Assembly (NCBI GenBank): GCA_015680685.1
Contig: MNCI01005810.1
Location: 234,772 to 296,771, forward strand
DNA: 62,000 nucleotides
From: Gnetum montanum
Lineage: Eukaryota; Streptophyta; Gnetopsida; Gnetales; Gnetaceae
Direction: 5' to 3'
This document shows positions 37,080 to 49,708 of the stretch, piece by piece; position 1 is the stretch's first letter, and each line of letters starts with the position of its first letter. A model generated the notes under the pieces. The model saw only the letters and a program-made list of their open reading frames with translations, was not told the DNA's origin and did no database searches. The position numbers and the translations under genes are program-made.

Positions 37080-37620
37080 AAGCATATTTCCTTCTCCACA
37101 TGTATTCAAGAGATGAATCATGTAACTCTCACCTTAAACCATTTCGTGAAATGTTAGCTTTTACTACTTACCATGTGCTTTCAATAGTATTGGTATGAAC
37201 ACCTATCACTAGATCTTTAAAATGCAAGGACTGATTCACCATCCAATGATCAAATAAAGTTAATAAAGCCACTTTGAATCATAAGCCTTCCACATATCAC
37301 TATAAACAATAGAATTAGGTTTAATCGATTGATAAATACTATTTATTAATATTTCTTTAGAGCTATTCTGAACAACAACAAGAAACATATTGTTTGAGTC
37401 ACGCTTAATTCCTCCAAATACCCAACGATCTTTTACAAGACTACCTCTATTATATTTTCTTTTCTCAAACTTAGACTCATCTATCTCTACTACTTTTCCT
37501 AGGCCTCCAATTTTTTGTGGATTTTTTAATTAAGCATCTGCACATACATTTCTACAAAAATTAAACCAATCCACAACATTTACATACTCAAGGAGCATTT
37601 CCAACTCTAATCATACATTA
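37080..37620 (-). pseudogene. Merlin/IS1595-type (ISXO2-like) DDE transposase remnant
   Basis: Minus strand, about 180 codons, one stop near the start and one frameshift near 37270. Blocks in order: VVDWFNFCRNVCAD (37590-37550), NPQKIGGLGKVVEIDESKF with the first catalytic D in E-I-D-E-S (37520-37465), KRKYNRGSLVKDRWVFGGI, SIVYSDMWKAYDS with the second D (37310-37275), then VNQSLHFKDLVIGVHTNTIE and STW with the catalytic E (37240-37170). This spacing and the HTNTIES-W signature are those of IS1595/Merlin transposases. All three acidic residues survive. A degraded lead-in with charged residues lies at 37620-37850. Terminal inverted repeats were not found. Confidence 0.8.
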
Positions 37621-38814
37621 TCATAAGTATTTTCTTTAATTTTGATTTTGATTTTATGACCCAAGATCCAAAACACATGTTTTCTTTTTTGTTACATCAA
37701 AGACATACAAATTTACAACATTCTTTTTTTTTAAGAATATTTTTGTTTTTTCATTGCTATGTTACAATTTGAAAATTTTCTCTATATAAAAGGTCTAACT
37801 CTTGATAGAAATTAATACAATCTTCTAATTTTTGAATTCTTTTATATAGTTGTTCCCTAGTCATAGATGAAAGATCCTAAAATATAAATACCATTGTCGA
37901 TAACAAATACATTACTATAGCTTTATAAAATTTCATAAAATAATTAATAAATCATACAACTAGCTAAAACTCAATAAAAAATACCATCCTAAATTGAAAA
38001 TATTGGCAAAACTCTTGTGCAACCAAATTACTCTTATTGGTATACAAAACTACAAAAAACAATAAAGTCTTATAAAAAAACATGAAAAAGAATATGTAAA
38101 ATGATGCTAAATAATGCTTAGAATTAACCATTAGTACATTCAATAGATTCTTATTAGTTTATGGAATTAATGTTCAATTAAAATTATAATAGTATGCATA
38201 GTTTATCATTACATAAGGAGGAAGGTGCTTATATCTTTTCTTCATAAGTGGTGATGTGGGGTTACCAAAACCCAATAAGTTTTTAAATAATATTTCATCC
38301 CAAGATATATATAGTTGACTTTAAACTTTATAATTACCAAATTAAGAGTTTTGCCACTAGGTAACACTTCATCGATTCATCATAAGATAAGGACTTATTA
38401 GCTCAATATAAATAATAAAGCTTGGAAATACTTTCTTTTCTTACTATACTATTTAAAACCATTTATATTTACTAAAAATTATAACCATTTTGCCAAATTT
38501 ATTTCATGTTGCTTCTAAAATATTTAGGTTGCTTTTTCCTTTTCTTTAAGTAGACTGCACTTGGCAAATACTTTAGAATTTTAGTAAAAACAATCCTCTA
38601 TGGTAAATGCAATCCCAAACTAGCACCCAATTTAAAATCACCATATTATGTGGAGGTATATATTGCCATCAACCACTGGGACGTGAGTTTTTTTAATCAT
38701 TCCAAACATATCAGAACCTTTGGGGATGCTTGAATGGAATGGAATGCTAAAGCAACAAAAAACAAAAAGAGTGACTTATAATTTGAATTTAATTTGATTA
38801 ACCACAACTATTTT
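37621..38814. other. AT-rich flank of the family B insertion
   Basis: May contain the N-terminal remnant of the transposase up to about 37850. Nothing else recognised. Confidence 0.4.
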
Positions 38815-38819
38815 CCCAT

Positions 38820-40255
38820 TGAAACACCGTGAAAATTTTGAGGCCTCGACAGTTCAGTGAAAAAACTGGTGACTCAGATGAAGGGCCATAACCAAGTACA
38901 GTGCAGCAAGTTCCTTTTTAGTCAAACGTCTGTCTTGCCACGCTACATAGCACAGCACAAGTAAATTCTAGAGGAAGGAGCAAAGCAACGAATGCACGGC
39001 GGCCAAGCTTCCAACTTTGCAAGTTATCTATTTCAAAAATTTTAACTTATGGCAAATTACGCTGTATTACGCTACATAGCGTAACATCACATTGTGCAGC
39101 ATAATATCAAAGATAGCCCACCGCAGCACCAAGGATGACAAGCATACAAGATTTCGATGGCCTGGCAAAAATCTCAAGTCCTAAGCAATAGTTTGTAGTA
39201 TAACGCATCTCAACGAGTTTTTTTTTCTAGTTAAGGGGCCCATTATGCTGCTTTATGCAGCACAACGTAGTAAAAACCCCAAAAAGGATAGAAACAGAGG
39301 AAGCGCGGCAACAACACTTTAACTTTTGCAGTTTCGTCATTTTACACTGAATTACACTACGGTGCATAATTTAGTGTAATGCAGCATAATTAAGTAAAGA
39401 TGAGCACATGATCAATTCATACACTACAATACGCTCTCTTGTGTATTCAAAGAACAATCTGTTGCCAAAGCCCGCATGAGGATAGTTTACGACACATTAC
39501 GCAGCATAGCATCGTGAGCTTCAATGACAACACATTGAGTTAACGGCATTTTACGGGTGCGGGGCACATGTCACTTAAACCGCATTTTTCTCCTAACCCT
39601 AACCTTATAAATGTCCCAGTTGAGAAAGATCAAAGTGTTGGCAAAAATTTTCTTTCAAGGTTGGCAGGAGAGCAAAAGAGAATTAGCGATTGTGAGAACA
39701 TTAGAGGTGATTGACAAGAATTCTTGATCAGAAACAACCGGCTGCCAGATATTCTCCCACAAGTTTGACTTCCTTGTGCCCAGATTGGCTAGATCAAGGT
39801 AGATTGATCATCACTTGTTTCATCTTTGCATCACTTTCTTGTTACTCGCATATGCTTCGTCCAAACCAAAGCTTGCCTAATTTCATTGTATTAAACACAT
39901 TTTTTTCTTCATAAATTAAATCCCAGATCTTGTGATCATATCATTTACCAAATCTAATCTCCTGCATCCTAGTTAGATGGACTTGGCAATCTTATCTCAA
40001 TCATTTGCATTATCTTCAATTGCTTCCAGGATTAAAAATATTGCATCGCTTTATAAAGAAATCTTCATATCACCATCAAAATACTACAAAACCTTTTACT
40101 GATTAAATAAGTCCATTTCTGATTGACAAGACCATTTAGGGCACCTCAGATTCATTTTTTCTCTCCAGCATGATCCTCGCATGGATACGAGGTTAGAACT
40201 GTGTACCACGGATTTTTGTCGGTATTTCCAGCGACCGATGTTTTCCATCGTTACA
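38820..40255 (+). mobile_element. 5' LTR of family B element
   Basis: 1436 bases, starts TGAAACACC, ends CGTTACA. TATA-like 'ccttataaatgtccc' at 39603-39617. The U3 part (about 39050-39510) is full of 'ttacgc'/'gcgtaa' motifs, many decayed to 'ttatgc' or 'cataat'. Confidence 0.95.
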
Positions 40256-40261
40256 GTTTTC

Positions 40262-40278
40262 TGGCGCTAGAAGGAGGG
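40262..40278 (+). promoter_or_regulatory. Primer-binding site of family B element
   Basis: TGGCGCTAGAAGGAGGG lies six bases after the 5' LTR. This primer-site form is familiar from Tat-type plant gypsy elements. I do not assign the tRNA with certainty. Confidence 0.75.
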
Positions 40279-40500
40279 ATTGAACCTTTGATCCACATTT
40301 TATGGGTAGTCTTGTAAGCTGTCTATACCCATTTTTGATCAACGTAAACATAATACCTCCAAGGTTGTTTACGAAATCGTGTGGTGCAGATCGGTCGCTT
40401 CGACGATTCCTTTGGAATCCTACGAGATAAAAGCCCCGATTATTATCTTAGTTTGCATCTGTTGTCCCTATTTTTTTCTTTTATCATCATTATTTTGAAA

Positions 40501-43500
40501 ATGGTTACATCAACCACAGCCGTTGACACTGCCAATCTCGAAAACCCTTGGACTCTGCAAGTTACGCTCCCCGTGGTTGAGCAACCAACTAGTCCAGTGC
40601 GACCACGCCACTCCCGTAGGCTACAAAACAAGGAGCCGAAGGGACAAGCTTAGCGCAAGGAATAGTACAATTTCCTCTACACTAAGCTAGTGGCAAATCT
40701 TCCTCTGTATCCACAAGAAGTTGAGGAAAAACGAGAATATGAGCTTATGTACTACGACAGGAAAGAACTCATTCCTACGCCTACCACTTTCATACCCTTG
40801 ACAGATCAATAAAGGTGGATCCTAGATCAAATGTTCATGGTAAAGACATTGCCAAAAGAACTAGAAACCATGTTCCATGAAGAAGCACTTCACGATGGAC
40901 AAGATGATCTAGAATCCCACTTAGAGGAAGGCAATCATGCCAATTTCACCATGGCCCCTCCCTCAACAACGTCTCGTATAAATCCATTATTCATGGTCAC
41001 TACACCTTTTTCTAACACGGATTGAGTCCCGCATTCACCACATTTACATTTTCTTTCTCCGTCTATCTTCCCAGGTGAAGTTCCATCACAGGTTATCCCT
41101 CAGCAGGCACAATTACCTAAGTCACCTCATTGTGTGCTTGCACCCATGCCACTGCATGTGCATGCTATACCTACAACGCCAGCTACGCTCTCAATTTGCA
41201 CGATAGAGCCTACCACCATAGCACAGTGGGCACCCAACATGTCTCTTGTCACGCATCATATGCAAAACCATCACCATTCCCACCTTCAAGGCCACATCCC
41301 ACAAGTGCTAAACCCAGTTGCAGGACCACTGCCTGTACCCCCAGCTACACAGACAACGTACCCAGTAGCGTAGTCGAGGGTAGTTCCCCCATCTGCAATA
41401 ACCATCGGATTGTGGATGTCGCAAGCAGCATTATCAGCAAGGACTATCCTGCCAATCGTCAGCCAAGATGTTACCTCTATGCCTCTACCCAGTGTAGCTC
41501 CCCCTTCCATTCCACAAATGACATCATTATCTATGGGGCTGGATCAAGCCTTCCAACTCATTCAAACCCTTATGTAGGAGGTCAAATTCCTCAAGGCCGC
41601 TGGTTATGACGTGGTACAAGTCATGGACTTCTACCAAGATGATCCTATTAGTCCAGCCATCCCATTCTTGTCATTGCCGCCTGGGATGCCCCTTCCTCAT
41701 TTCACGAAATACAATGGGGAAGGTGATCCCAATGCTCATCTCATCACTTTCAGGTTAGAGTCCTTATTGCTACAACAATGGCCGCATACCATAATCCATG
41801 TCTTTGCTATGTCCTTAAAGGGTAAAGCTTTGGATTGGTATCAAGCACTTCCACGCACTTCCATTTCAACTTTGGAAGAGCTGTTAACCCAGTTTGTGAC
41901 TCACTTCAAATACAACCTGAAGCCAGAGGTCACACTAGACTAGCTCATGGGAGTTAGACAAGATCTGCTCGAGTCAGTCCAAAAGTTCATACAACGTTGG
42001 AGTGCCACCTTGAACGAAATCCACAAGCCCATCGCGGATGCCCATCTATTAGCAATCTTCAAGGGAGCAGTCAATGACTTTATCAAGTTTAAGCTGTATT
42101 ACCTCGCCCCCCATTCTCTCAACCAAGCCTTTGCCTAGACTAAGGGCATCCAAGACGCAGCTAAGGCTAGTAAAGATTTGGCATATGTGGCCTACAGAAA
42201 CGCCCACAGCAAGGGTAAATACAAAGCTAAAGCCACGATGACTACAGTGGTGGTGGTCACTGAAGGGGCCAAGAAGAAAGGCAGCAATAACAAGAAACTA
42301 ACTACGGAGCCAGCTGAGTAGGCAACAAGCTCAGGTGGCACCAATCAAGAAGCTTCATCTACCCTTGAAGCATCTCCACAACCAAGGCCCAAATTTGAGC
42401 ATAAAGATCGCTCAAATTACGTGACCCTACCTGTGAAGCCTTCAGAACTTCTAAAGCAATTATTGGGGACCAGCCACATCTAACATAAGGCGGTGTCTAA
42501 GGAGGCTTTGAAACACCACAGGTGCCACTGCGAGCTACTCAAGAATCTCTCCTTAGCCCAACCTAATGAACCACCTTTGCCTAAGAACTTTAAGCTAGAC
42601 CGATTCTACGACTATCATCAATTGTGCAGCCATGATACAGACTACTGCTAGGCATTGAAAGATGACATCCAACATCCGATAGATCAAGGTGACTTGATCT
42701 TAGATAGCAGTAGCCCGACACACCCAAAAAACTAAGCCATGCGTGTGTACCAAGACCCATTGAATCCAAACAACGCAAGGTACACAATCAACGTGGTAGG
42801 GACAAAGGACGATAATCAAGCGCACCCGAGACAGCCTTTTGTGTTTCGAACACAACCTCGCTTGACCTAAACAATGAGTCCATCAATGTTGATGAGTAGT
42901 CCTCCAAGGAATCCTTTCATCCTCCGAACTTCATCCCAGAATGCTTCTCGATAGCCTGTAGTTGTTAATGCCATGGCATAGCCCACGCCTACACCCAAGG
43001 CACCCTTAGTCATTAGAGTGCCAAAACTATCAACCGTCCCTCCTACGTAGGGGCAATCCTCTAAGTCAAACTCACCTACTATCACTGTTGATGCGGCCAA
43101 GTGTCCTCTTATGCTGGGGTTACCCAAACCTCAACCCCTCACTTCAGCACCGTTAGCCCCACTTGCCAAGGACAAATAGGTTACACGAAAGCAATTATCT
43201 CCCCCAGGCTAAAGGAAGTGTAACCCTTGGGCAACTATCACTTCTCCCCATGAAATTCATCTCCTAGGGAGAATGGAAGAGGAAAAGGGTAACAAACATT
43301 CTGATCATGGGCAAGATCTCTTTGATGCCCTAGCACAAGTCAAACAGGCCTTGAAATAGAAAAATACAACATTGAGCCTTTATGACTTGCTCATGACATC
43401 GCAAACACATTGTGAAGCTATTGTTCGCATGCTAACATCCATACCTGTGGACGAAAGCCTGCCGGCTGACGAAGGAGAAATTCACTCCATCATGCTTTCC

Positions 43501-44193
43501 CCTGCCGCTAAAAAATCTGATCCCACCCCTTTGACCTTTCATGATGAATCCATCAAGGATGACCCCGAGGGTCAAGTGACTACGGTACCCATGTTCATCA
43601 CTATCTAGGTCGTCCAGCACCGAATTTGGAGAGTACATGTAGATGATGGGGCAACTGCTAATGTCATCCCTTATCCCATAGTGGATAAATTAGGTTTGAT
43701 CGATTAGATCAGCCCTACGACAACGTCATGCCTAAAGTCATTCAATGGGGCACGGGTGCAGGTCAAAGGGACTATCCACATCAACTTTGTAGCAGGGGAC
43801 CAGTTCCCCATAGATGATACGTTTATTGTGATTGAAGAGATGCTTGAATTCAATCTAATTCTTAGGAGGTCTTGGTTGGCTCAATTGAGGGCAGTTTCAT
43901 CACCCATTCATCAGGAAATCCATTTACCTTACGTAGGAGGAGAATTGGTTATCTGCAGTGATGAAATAATCCCTCAGGCTGTTAATAAGATAGAGACAGA
44001 ACAAGGGTCGGAGATAGAAATGTCTAAGAATCAGTCCCCTGTTCTAGTACCCAAGGAAGCCGAAATAGTGGCTGATGACAGCATAACTTGGGCCGAACTA
44101 CCGTTCCCAGGAGAAGATTGCGATGTGAAGGAGAAGGGCCATAAATCTCCCCGTCCTTACGCATCGCTAAAGATCAAGGCAATTAAGAAATAG
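40501..44193 (+). pseudogene. gag-protease polyprotein of family B element
   Basis: One frame of 1231 codons from ATG 40501 to TAG 44191-44193 with no frameshift but about twenty internal stops. A proline/threonine/histidine-rich N-terminal part precedes the gag core at 41611-42138 (FTKYNGEGDPNAHLITF, then GKALDWYQALP and FVTHFKYNLKPE), a standard retrotransposon gag fold. A lysine-rich stretch follows near 42200-42310. The protease lies at about 43610-43890: RVHVDDGATANVIPYPIV (D-D-G-A-T-A-N replaces the usual D-(S/T)-G), then NLILRRSWL. Stops sit mostly at expected glutamine codons. It forms the particle and processes the polyprotein. Confidence 0.85.
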
Positions 44194-44384
44194 TTACAGA
44201 GTTAGCAAGTAAAACAATATTGCTTAACTACTACGGTCTCATCAATCACTGTGTTTATGCTTATCATTTATACTTCTTATGTTTATGCATGTATTCACGC
44301 TTTCTGCAAGCTAATTGCATTACGCTCTTGTTTACCTTTGTGTTTAGCTTTACATTTCTATCTTCTTTACTCCTATTACGCTAT

Positions 44385-44875
44385 GGCCCAAAATGGCACT
44401 TAAACTAGCAACTGTATCTACACTTCGCACTCGAATTACACAAAGGCCCAAAATGGCCCTAAACTAGCAACCTTCTACATTTTTCACTTGAATTACACAA
44501 AGGCCTGAAATGGCCCTAAACTAGCAACCTTCTACATTTCATACTTGAATTACACAAAGGCCAAAAATGGCCCTAAACTAGTGACTTCATTTATGCGTGG
44601 TACTTGAATCAGCTACAGCCCGAAATGGCCTTAAACTAGCAATCCCACTTACTCTTTCTATCTAATCCCATTTATGCTTGAAACGTAAATTTCATTCACA
44701 CTCTATACCAGAATCCAATCTATGCTTACTTTTCATACTTTAAAACTAGAAAAAAAAACAAGAAGGGGCCCGAAATGGCCTTAAACTATCTAGGGCCTGA
44801 AATGGCCTTCAACTATCCAGGGCCCGAAATGGCCTTAAACTATCCAAGGCCCAAAATGACCTTAAACTAGCAATA
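44385..44875. repeat. GGCCCGAAATGGCC-TTAAACTAGCAA repeat block
   Basis: Nine copies of a motif 'ggcccgaaatggcc' followed by 'ttaaactagcaa'. The first five, at 44385, 44445, 44502, 44559 and 44618, are 57-60 bases apart. The last four, at about 44767, 44794, 44821 and 44848, are 26-27 bases apart. The motif is quasi-palindromic (GGCC at both ends). It lies between the protease and the 3' end of the antisense gene. Confidence 0.85.
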
Positions 44876-45802
44876 TCATTTATGTTTTACATTTAGACAA
44901 TTTAACAGTCCACGACAATTTCAAACTAGTAACCACATTGACGCTATGCTCTCAAAACTAATCACAATTTATCACAATGTTAAAACCTACAATACATTTT
45001 ACATAAAGAGAAAACAACAAAAAGAACATTAACATTAATACCAAAATTTGTCTCAAATATGCTAACAAGAAGAAAAATAGTCTCTTTTCTTCACCACAAT
45101 AAAACACCAGGTTAATTCATTACGCATCTCCCTTACTACCACTGTCTCCTATATCTCCTAGTTCAATTTCTACTCCGAGGGGGTCATCCTCATAGAGACC
45201 ACCTTTTGCACAAGGAACCCCTTCATAAGGACGATCCTATTCATGAGACCCTTCAACACACTCCATTTCTCGCAAACCCTCTTCGTGAGGATCACCACCT
45301 TTGTTAGCTTCATCTTGTTGAGAAATTTCCTCAGGTTGTTCCTACGATTACACATGGCACATAGATTAACATCATTGTCAAAACTAGGTACAAAAAACGC
45401 AATAATACTACAACTCACCCATGATGGTCCAGCATCAGCAGCAAAGGGGACTTGTTCTAAGCTAATCCATAGACGGTGCATGATTTCATCCTCAGTGAAC
45501 TCAGACCAAAGCCCATCCCCTAGAACAGTTCCACCCTTGACCTTCCCCTTCTCCATGGAAGTCCATCGGGGTGGCTCAGGGAAGAAAGAAGGGATGGTAG
45601 TTTCACCTCCAAAAAGAGTCACTTCCCTTTCTGGAGAGGCACTCACCGTCACTTGCTCCTGGAACTTTTCAAATGCCTTGGAAGTGTCTATAACGTCGAG
45701 AAATAGTCGAATGGATTGAGCCTCAATAGTAGAGTCCCTATAATGTTGACAATAGGCATCGCTTTCTCATTTGTAAACATGTTTATGATCCTTCTGCGTC
45801 TA

Positions 45803-46088
45803 CCCCCACTCTTGTACACTCGCGCTATAGTCCTTCCAGTCCTGGTTCTTCTGAGTAAGGAGGTCCATCTGCATGCGTTGTTCAACCAGTTCATGGCTAG
45901 TNAAAGCTCAGAAAATGGGAGGTGAAGACTGGAGGACAGCTGTCGTTGACTACGCCCGTTACTGGGTTGTCATCAGGAACAACATCCAAACTAGCCATGA
46001 ACTGGTTGAACAACGCATGCAGATGGACCTCCTTACTCAGAAGAACCAGGACTGGAAGGACTATAGCGCGAGTGTACAAGAGTGGGGG
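45803..46088. other. Flipped contig with perfect 99-base inverted overlap
   Basis: Bases 45803-45901 are the exact reverse complement of 45990-46088. A single N (45902) and the N gap (46089-46187) border the segment 45903-46088. In the opposite orientation this segment extends the antisense gene frame upstream (GGEDWRTAVVDYARYWVVIR, then HELVEQRMQMD), so it was placed backwards. Confidence 0.85.
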
Positions 46089-46187
46089 NNNNNNNNNNNN
46101 NNNNNNNNNNNNNNNNNNNNNNNNNNNNNNNNNNNNNNNNNNNNNNNNNNNNNNNNNNNNNNNNNNNNNNNNNNNNNNNNNNNNNNN
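46089..46187. other. Assembly gap (Ns)
   Basis: A run of about 99 unknown bases within the antisense gene. Confidence 0.99.
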
Positions 46188-49100
46188 TGACGGGTCCCAC
46201 CTAAGGTGAGCTCCTAATAACATGAAAATAACAGTTAGGCATAATTAAGTAGTGTAATGTTGCAGTAAAGTATGCTCGATGTGATGATTGTAGTGTACTA
46301 ACTTCAGGATCGATTCGCTCTAAGCGACCGATCATATCCTGAACGACCCCTTCCATAAAGGTGAATTTATTAGGAAATTTGTCCCAGGATTGAGTCGTCA
46401 CCACTGTCAAGGGCATGCTCTGGTCACCTGTTACGCAAGATAAAAGGTATGACTGAGACATTATGACAACTGGTATAAAACAAAAATTAATTTTATCAAG
46501 TGTCAAACCACTTGCCTCGGTTAATTCCAGCCGAAAGGACTTCAACATCTTTCACAGCTATTTCCTCTTCACGCGTAGGAGGCTGTGCGCTCCTCGCCTT
46601 ATTAACTGGGGCCTCTTCTTCCAAGGCTGAGGTCCCTTCTCCACGCCGTAAGACCATAGCCCCTGTTTTAGGGGTCAACCGACCTGTAACCTTTTCCCTC
46701 ATTGTAAGACAACATGACTAGTTAACATAGGATTGCACTTTTGGTTCAACGAATGTTACACTACATAAAAGCATTTCTATACAAACCATAATCGTTAATA
46801 CATCTTCACACTTACCTCTTGGAGGATTGCTCCTCTGAAACCTTATCTACATTTTCCTCCCAACACCACCCGCTGGCTCGGAAGATCCCTCATCCAAACG
46901 AGGCTTTTTCCGTAGCACTGACAAATCCACTATCTCAGTAGCCAGGCGCTTCCCTCTCAACACATCATCAGTGTAAGAGGAAGGTGCTCCACCCACACTA
47001 TCTTGGCCCCATGTTCGAGGTGCCACCATACTTCTAGTTGTTACTGACAATGACTCCCCGATTCCCTCAGGAGGGTCCTACGACCGGATAGTGCTGAAAA
47101 TATGGAAGATCCATGGTTTGGAGATCTGGCTGTGATCTTGTTCCACCCAGACCCCATTCCTCTGGACCACCAGAAATTTGGCAAAACACCAGAAGCAAGC
47201 TATGAAGAAGGAAAAATGCACATTGAAACGAGTTTCAAGCTTCTGGCGAAGCCTGACCATCTCAATGTGCAAGCCTTCAGCAAAATAGCTTGCCCAATTG
47301 AAGTGTGTCACCTCCTCCAAGACCTCTCGCATGATTCAGGCCTGCTTGATGGTGAGGAATCTCCCCTGCGAGAGTATCTTGGGGAAGGCCTAGGTCCAAA
47401 AAAGGGGGTAAATGGTATGGGCAACCTCCAACTCAATCCAATCGCCAGGGATCCCCTTGGTTTCTTTTTGAACCCCCAGCCACTCCTTTATTTCTTTCTA
47501 GAGTTTGGAGCTCCTCTTCAACTTTTCATCTATGGGAAAGCCATCAGGGGGGACCCCAAAGAAATCAGCGAACAACTGAGCATCAATGTCAAAATTTACG
47601 CGCACATTATGTACACATACACAGAGATGCTCGGCTTCCTCGCTAAAGGAGTTGACCAGGGTTAACATTTCACCAGCAATAGTGTCAGGGGTTATGGCCA
47701 AGAAGAGGTCCATCAGTCCAGCTTCCTGAATGTTATTGGTTACTACAATCGGGGCTGCTCTTTGGCTGAGCCAACTTTGTGCCTCCTTTATGTCACCATA
47801 ACGGAAGAAGAGAATACTGGCCTTGCAACCCGAAGCCATAATCATAATCTCCCGTGATTCCCTAACTATTAACACAAATCCATAGTTAAACCAAAATGAT
47901 TTTACATCATCATCACACAACATTGACGTAATTCATTATTTCGACAAAACTTACCAAGCTCGAAAGGTAAAGGAAATGGTGGGATTTTCCTTTGAACATC
48001 TGCAACGGTGAGGGGAGGGTCCAAAGTCCACTCCCTATCCAGCCATCTGAGCTTCTTGCACCTAGAAAATAAGTTGGCATAACAAGTAGGGTATTTTGGA
48101 ATCTCAAATGCCAGATGTCCCATGATAGTAGCCCGCACGTTGCTGATAGAGGTAAACTCCCTTATAGCACTCTCGGCCAACGACAATGTATCATTATTGC
48201 CCATAAGACCGCTTTCATTGATAAAAAAACCTATTCCAGAAACACACAGAAACATAAACAACTCTTTATGCTCAATACGCATATAAATAGTAGTTAGCAT
48301 TACAATACTACGAAGTGAAACGAAACTTACCCGCCTGCATAATGCACAGTACCAGGAGGATTCTGGAAATAAGTTGTGAGATGATAGGCCACGAATAGAG
48401 TGTTATAGGCATGATAACAGTTAAACCTGGGCATTTCCCAGATCCAGCTTAAACACCTTAAACCCTTGACATTCTATTCATGGTCTTGCACCTACATAGT
48501 TTCAATCACACCGTCAGACAGAAATGCTAAGACGCTCTACGTCGAACCAACTAATAGCATCTCCAAAATAGCGGCAGCTTCATCACCTAGTAGATGTGAC
48601 CAGACGATTACACTGTAGTTGCGAAGTAGAAATTGCACAAACCCCCGCGCGCCTCTTCAGAACCACACCGCCTCCTCCTTTAGACAAGCATTAGGAGGAG
48701 GAACATTGGCCGCAAGGGCATGAATGCAGCATAGAATGCCCACAATGTCCAAAACGATTAGGATTGGCTTTAGCATAATACTGTAGGAAACAAACATATT
48801 ACTGTTAGACAAAATCTAGACATGAATATTTGTTACACCACACTAGGGTTCGCACAATTCCTAGAAAATTACAACGTATACTAGAGGCGCATAGCCAAAA
48901 CATCATAAACCCTTGTAACAGCTCAAGGTCTATCTTTGACAAAGGTGATGAAAACAAACAATGCATATTACTTCGACATAATATATAATTATTATAGAAA
49001 CTCTAACTACAGTACATCTACATGCTATACATTATCTCTATACAACATTATTCCTTATCACCTAAACCTTCATAACAATAGTTCAGTGCGTACAAATAGA

Positions 49101-49262
49101 CATTAGCACCCAACCAACATAAGAANTGCCATTGTTGCAAAGGTCGAAATTGAACAAAATCCTCGTAAGATCGTCTGCTCACGCCTTGCTTATGCTCTCT
49201 TCTCGCTATAACCAAGTCCAAATTCGTGATATTGGTAACCTGTTTTGAGTATCAACCACTAG

Positions 49263-49270
49263 TTTATAAA
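49263..49270 (-). promoter_or_regulatory. Possible TATA box of the antisense gene
   Basis: 'tttataaa', identical on both strands, lies about 25-30 bases upstream of the first candidate antisense exon (49238). No other core promoter signal was identified. Confidence 0.35.
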
Positions 49271-49389
49271 TAAAATGCTCAAAACCAACTGATTATTTCT
49301 TCCTGATCGACGTGAAACTTTCTCGAAACACGTGTGTTAGTATGACATAAAACACGAGGATCTAGGCATTAATGTCGGAGATATCATTT

Positions 49390-49620
49390 GCGTTATGGTC
49401 CGAAATGACCCTAAACTAACACGTAGCTTATCACCTCATAATTTGGCCACATTAACTACGGTTAGTGTGAAATTCAAATCCAACCATTTCGACACACTAG
49501 ACATGCCACATTACGGCTTTCATCTCGTTTCATACGCTAGCATCTAGGCATCTTTGCTTGACATTTCTTTTTACAAACTATGCATATTTGTAACGGTCCA
49601 CTAAGACCTTAAACTGGAAA
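49390..49620. repeat. Diverged copies of the TAAACTAG motif
   Basis: 'ggtccgaaatgaccctaaac' (49394) and 'ggtccactaagaccttaaac' (49595) are related to the repeat at 44385-44875. They lie on the other side of the antisense gene. Confidence 0.6.
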
Positions 49621-49708
49621 CTTATCTAACACGCAATTTTGATACAAATAACAAAAAAAATTTATCATTTAACATATTGGTGAAAAAATGATGTAAAAAC
49701 TTCCATTT

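Larger units (their letters stand above)
45120..49240 (-). pseudogene. Antisense multi-exon gene with FCP1/NIF-like HAD domain inside the retrotransposon
   Basis: Minus-strand exons supported by open frames and splice signals: 48780-48331, 48230-47955, 47865-46816, about 46704-46516, 46427-46303, 46213 into the gap, through the flipped contig to 45419, and 45341-45120 (stop TAA). A further candidate exon lies at 49238-49127. Donors include GTAAGT, GTGAGT, GTTAGT and one GC. Most junctions agree in phase. Exons 1-2 resemble a plant FCP1-type HAD phosphatase: KPILIVLDIVGIL, then F-RNYSVIVWS, NTLFVAYHLTTYFQNPPGTV, and NDTLSLAESAIREFTSISNV. The second catalytic DD pair is replaced (AY), so activity is doubtful. 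The 47865-46816 exon resembles plant transposon-associated domains; the C terminus is charged and acidic. Stops are TAG/TGA at expected Gln/Arg codons. One extra T near 48225 and one exon junction near 46704 do not fit. Confidence 0.65.

Noticed and set aside
41130-41609. 159-codon plus-strand frame
   Set aside because: Out of frame with the gag-protease frame that stays open in phase from 40501 to 44193.
45243-45719. 158-codon plus-strand frame
   Set aside because: It crosses the splice junctions of the last two antisense exons and shows no domain.
47102-47665. 187-codon plus-strand frame
   Set aside because: It is the opposite strand of the large antisense exon (47865-46816), whose frame has flanking splice sites and domain-like content.
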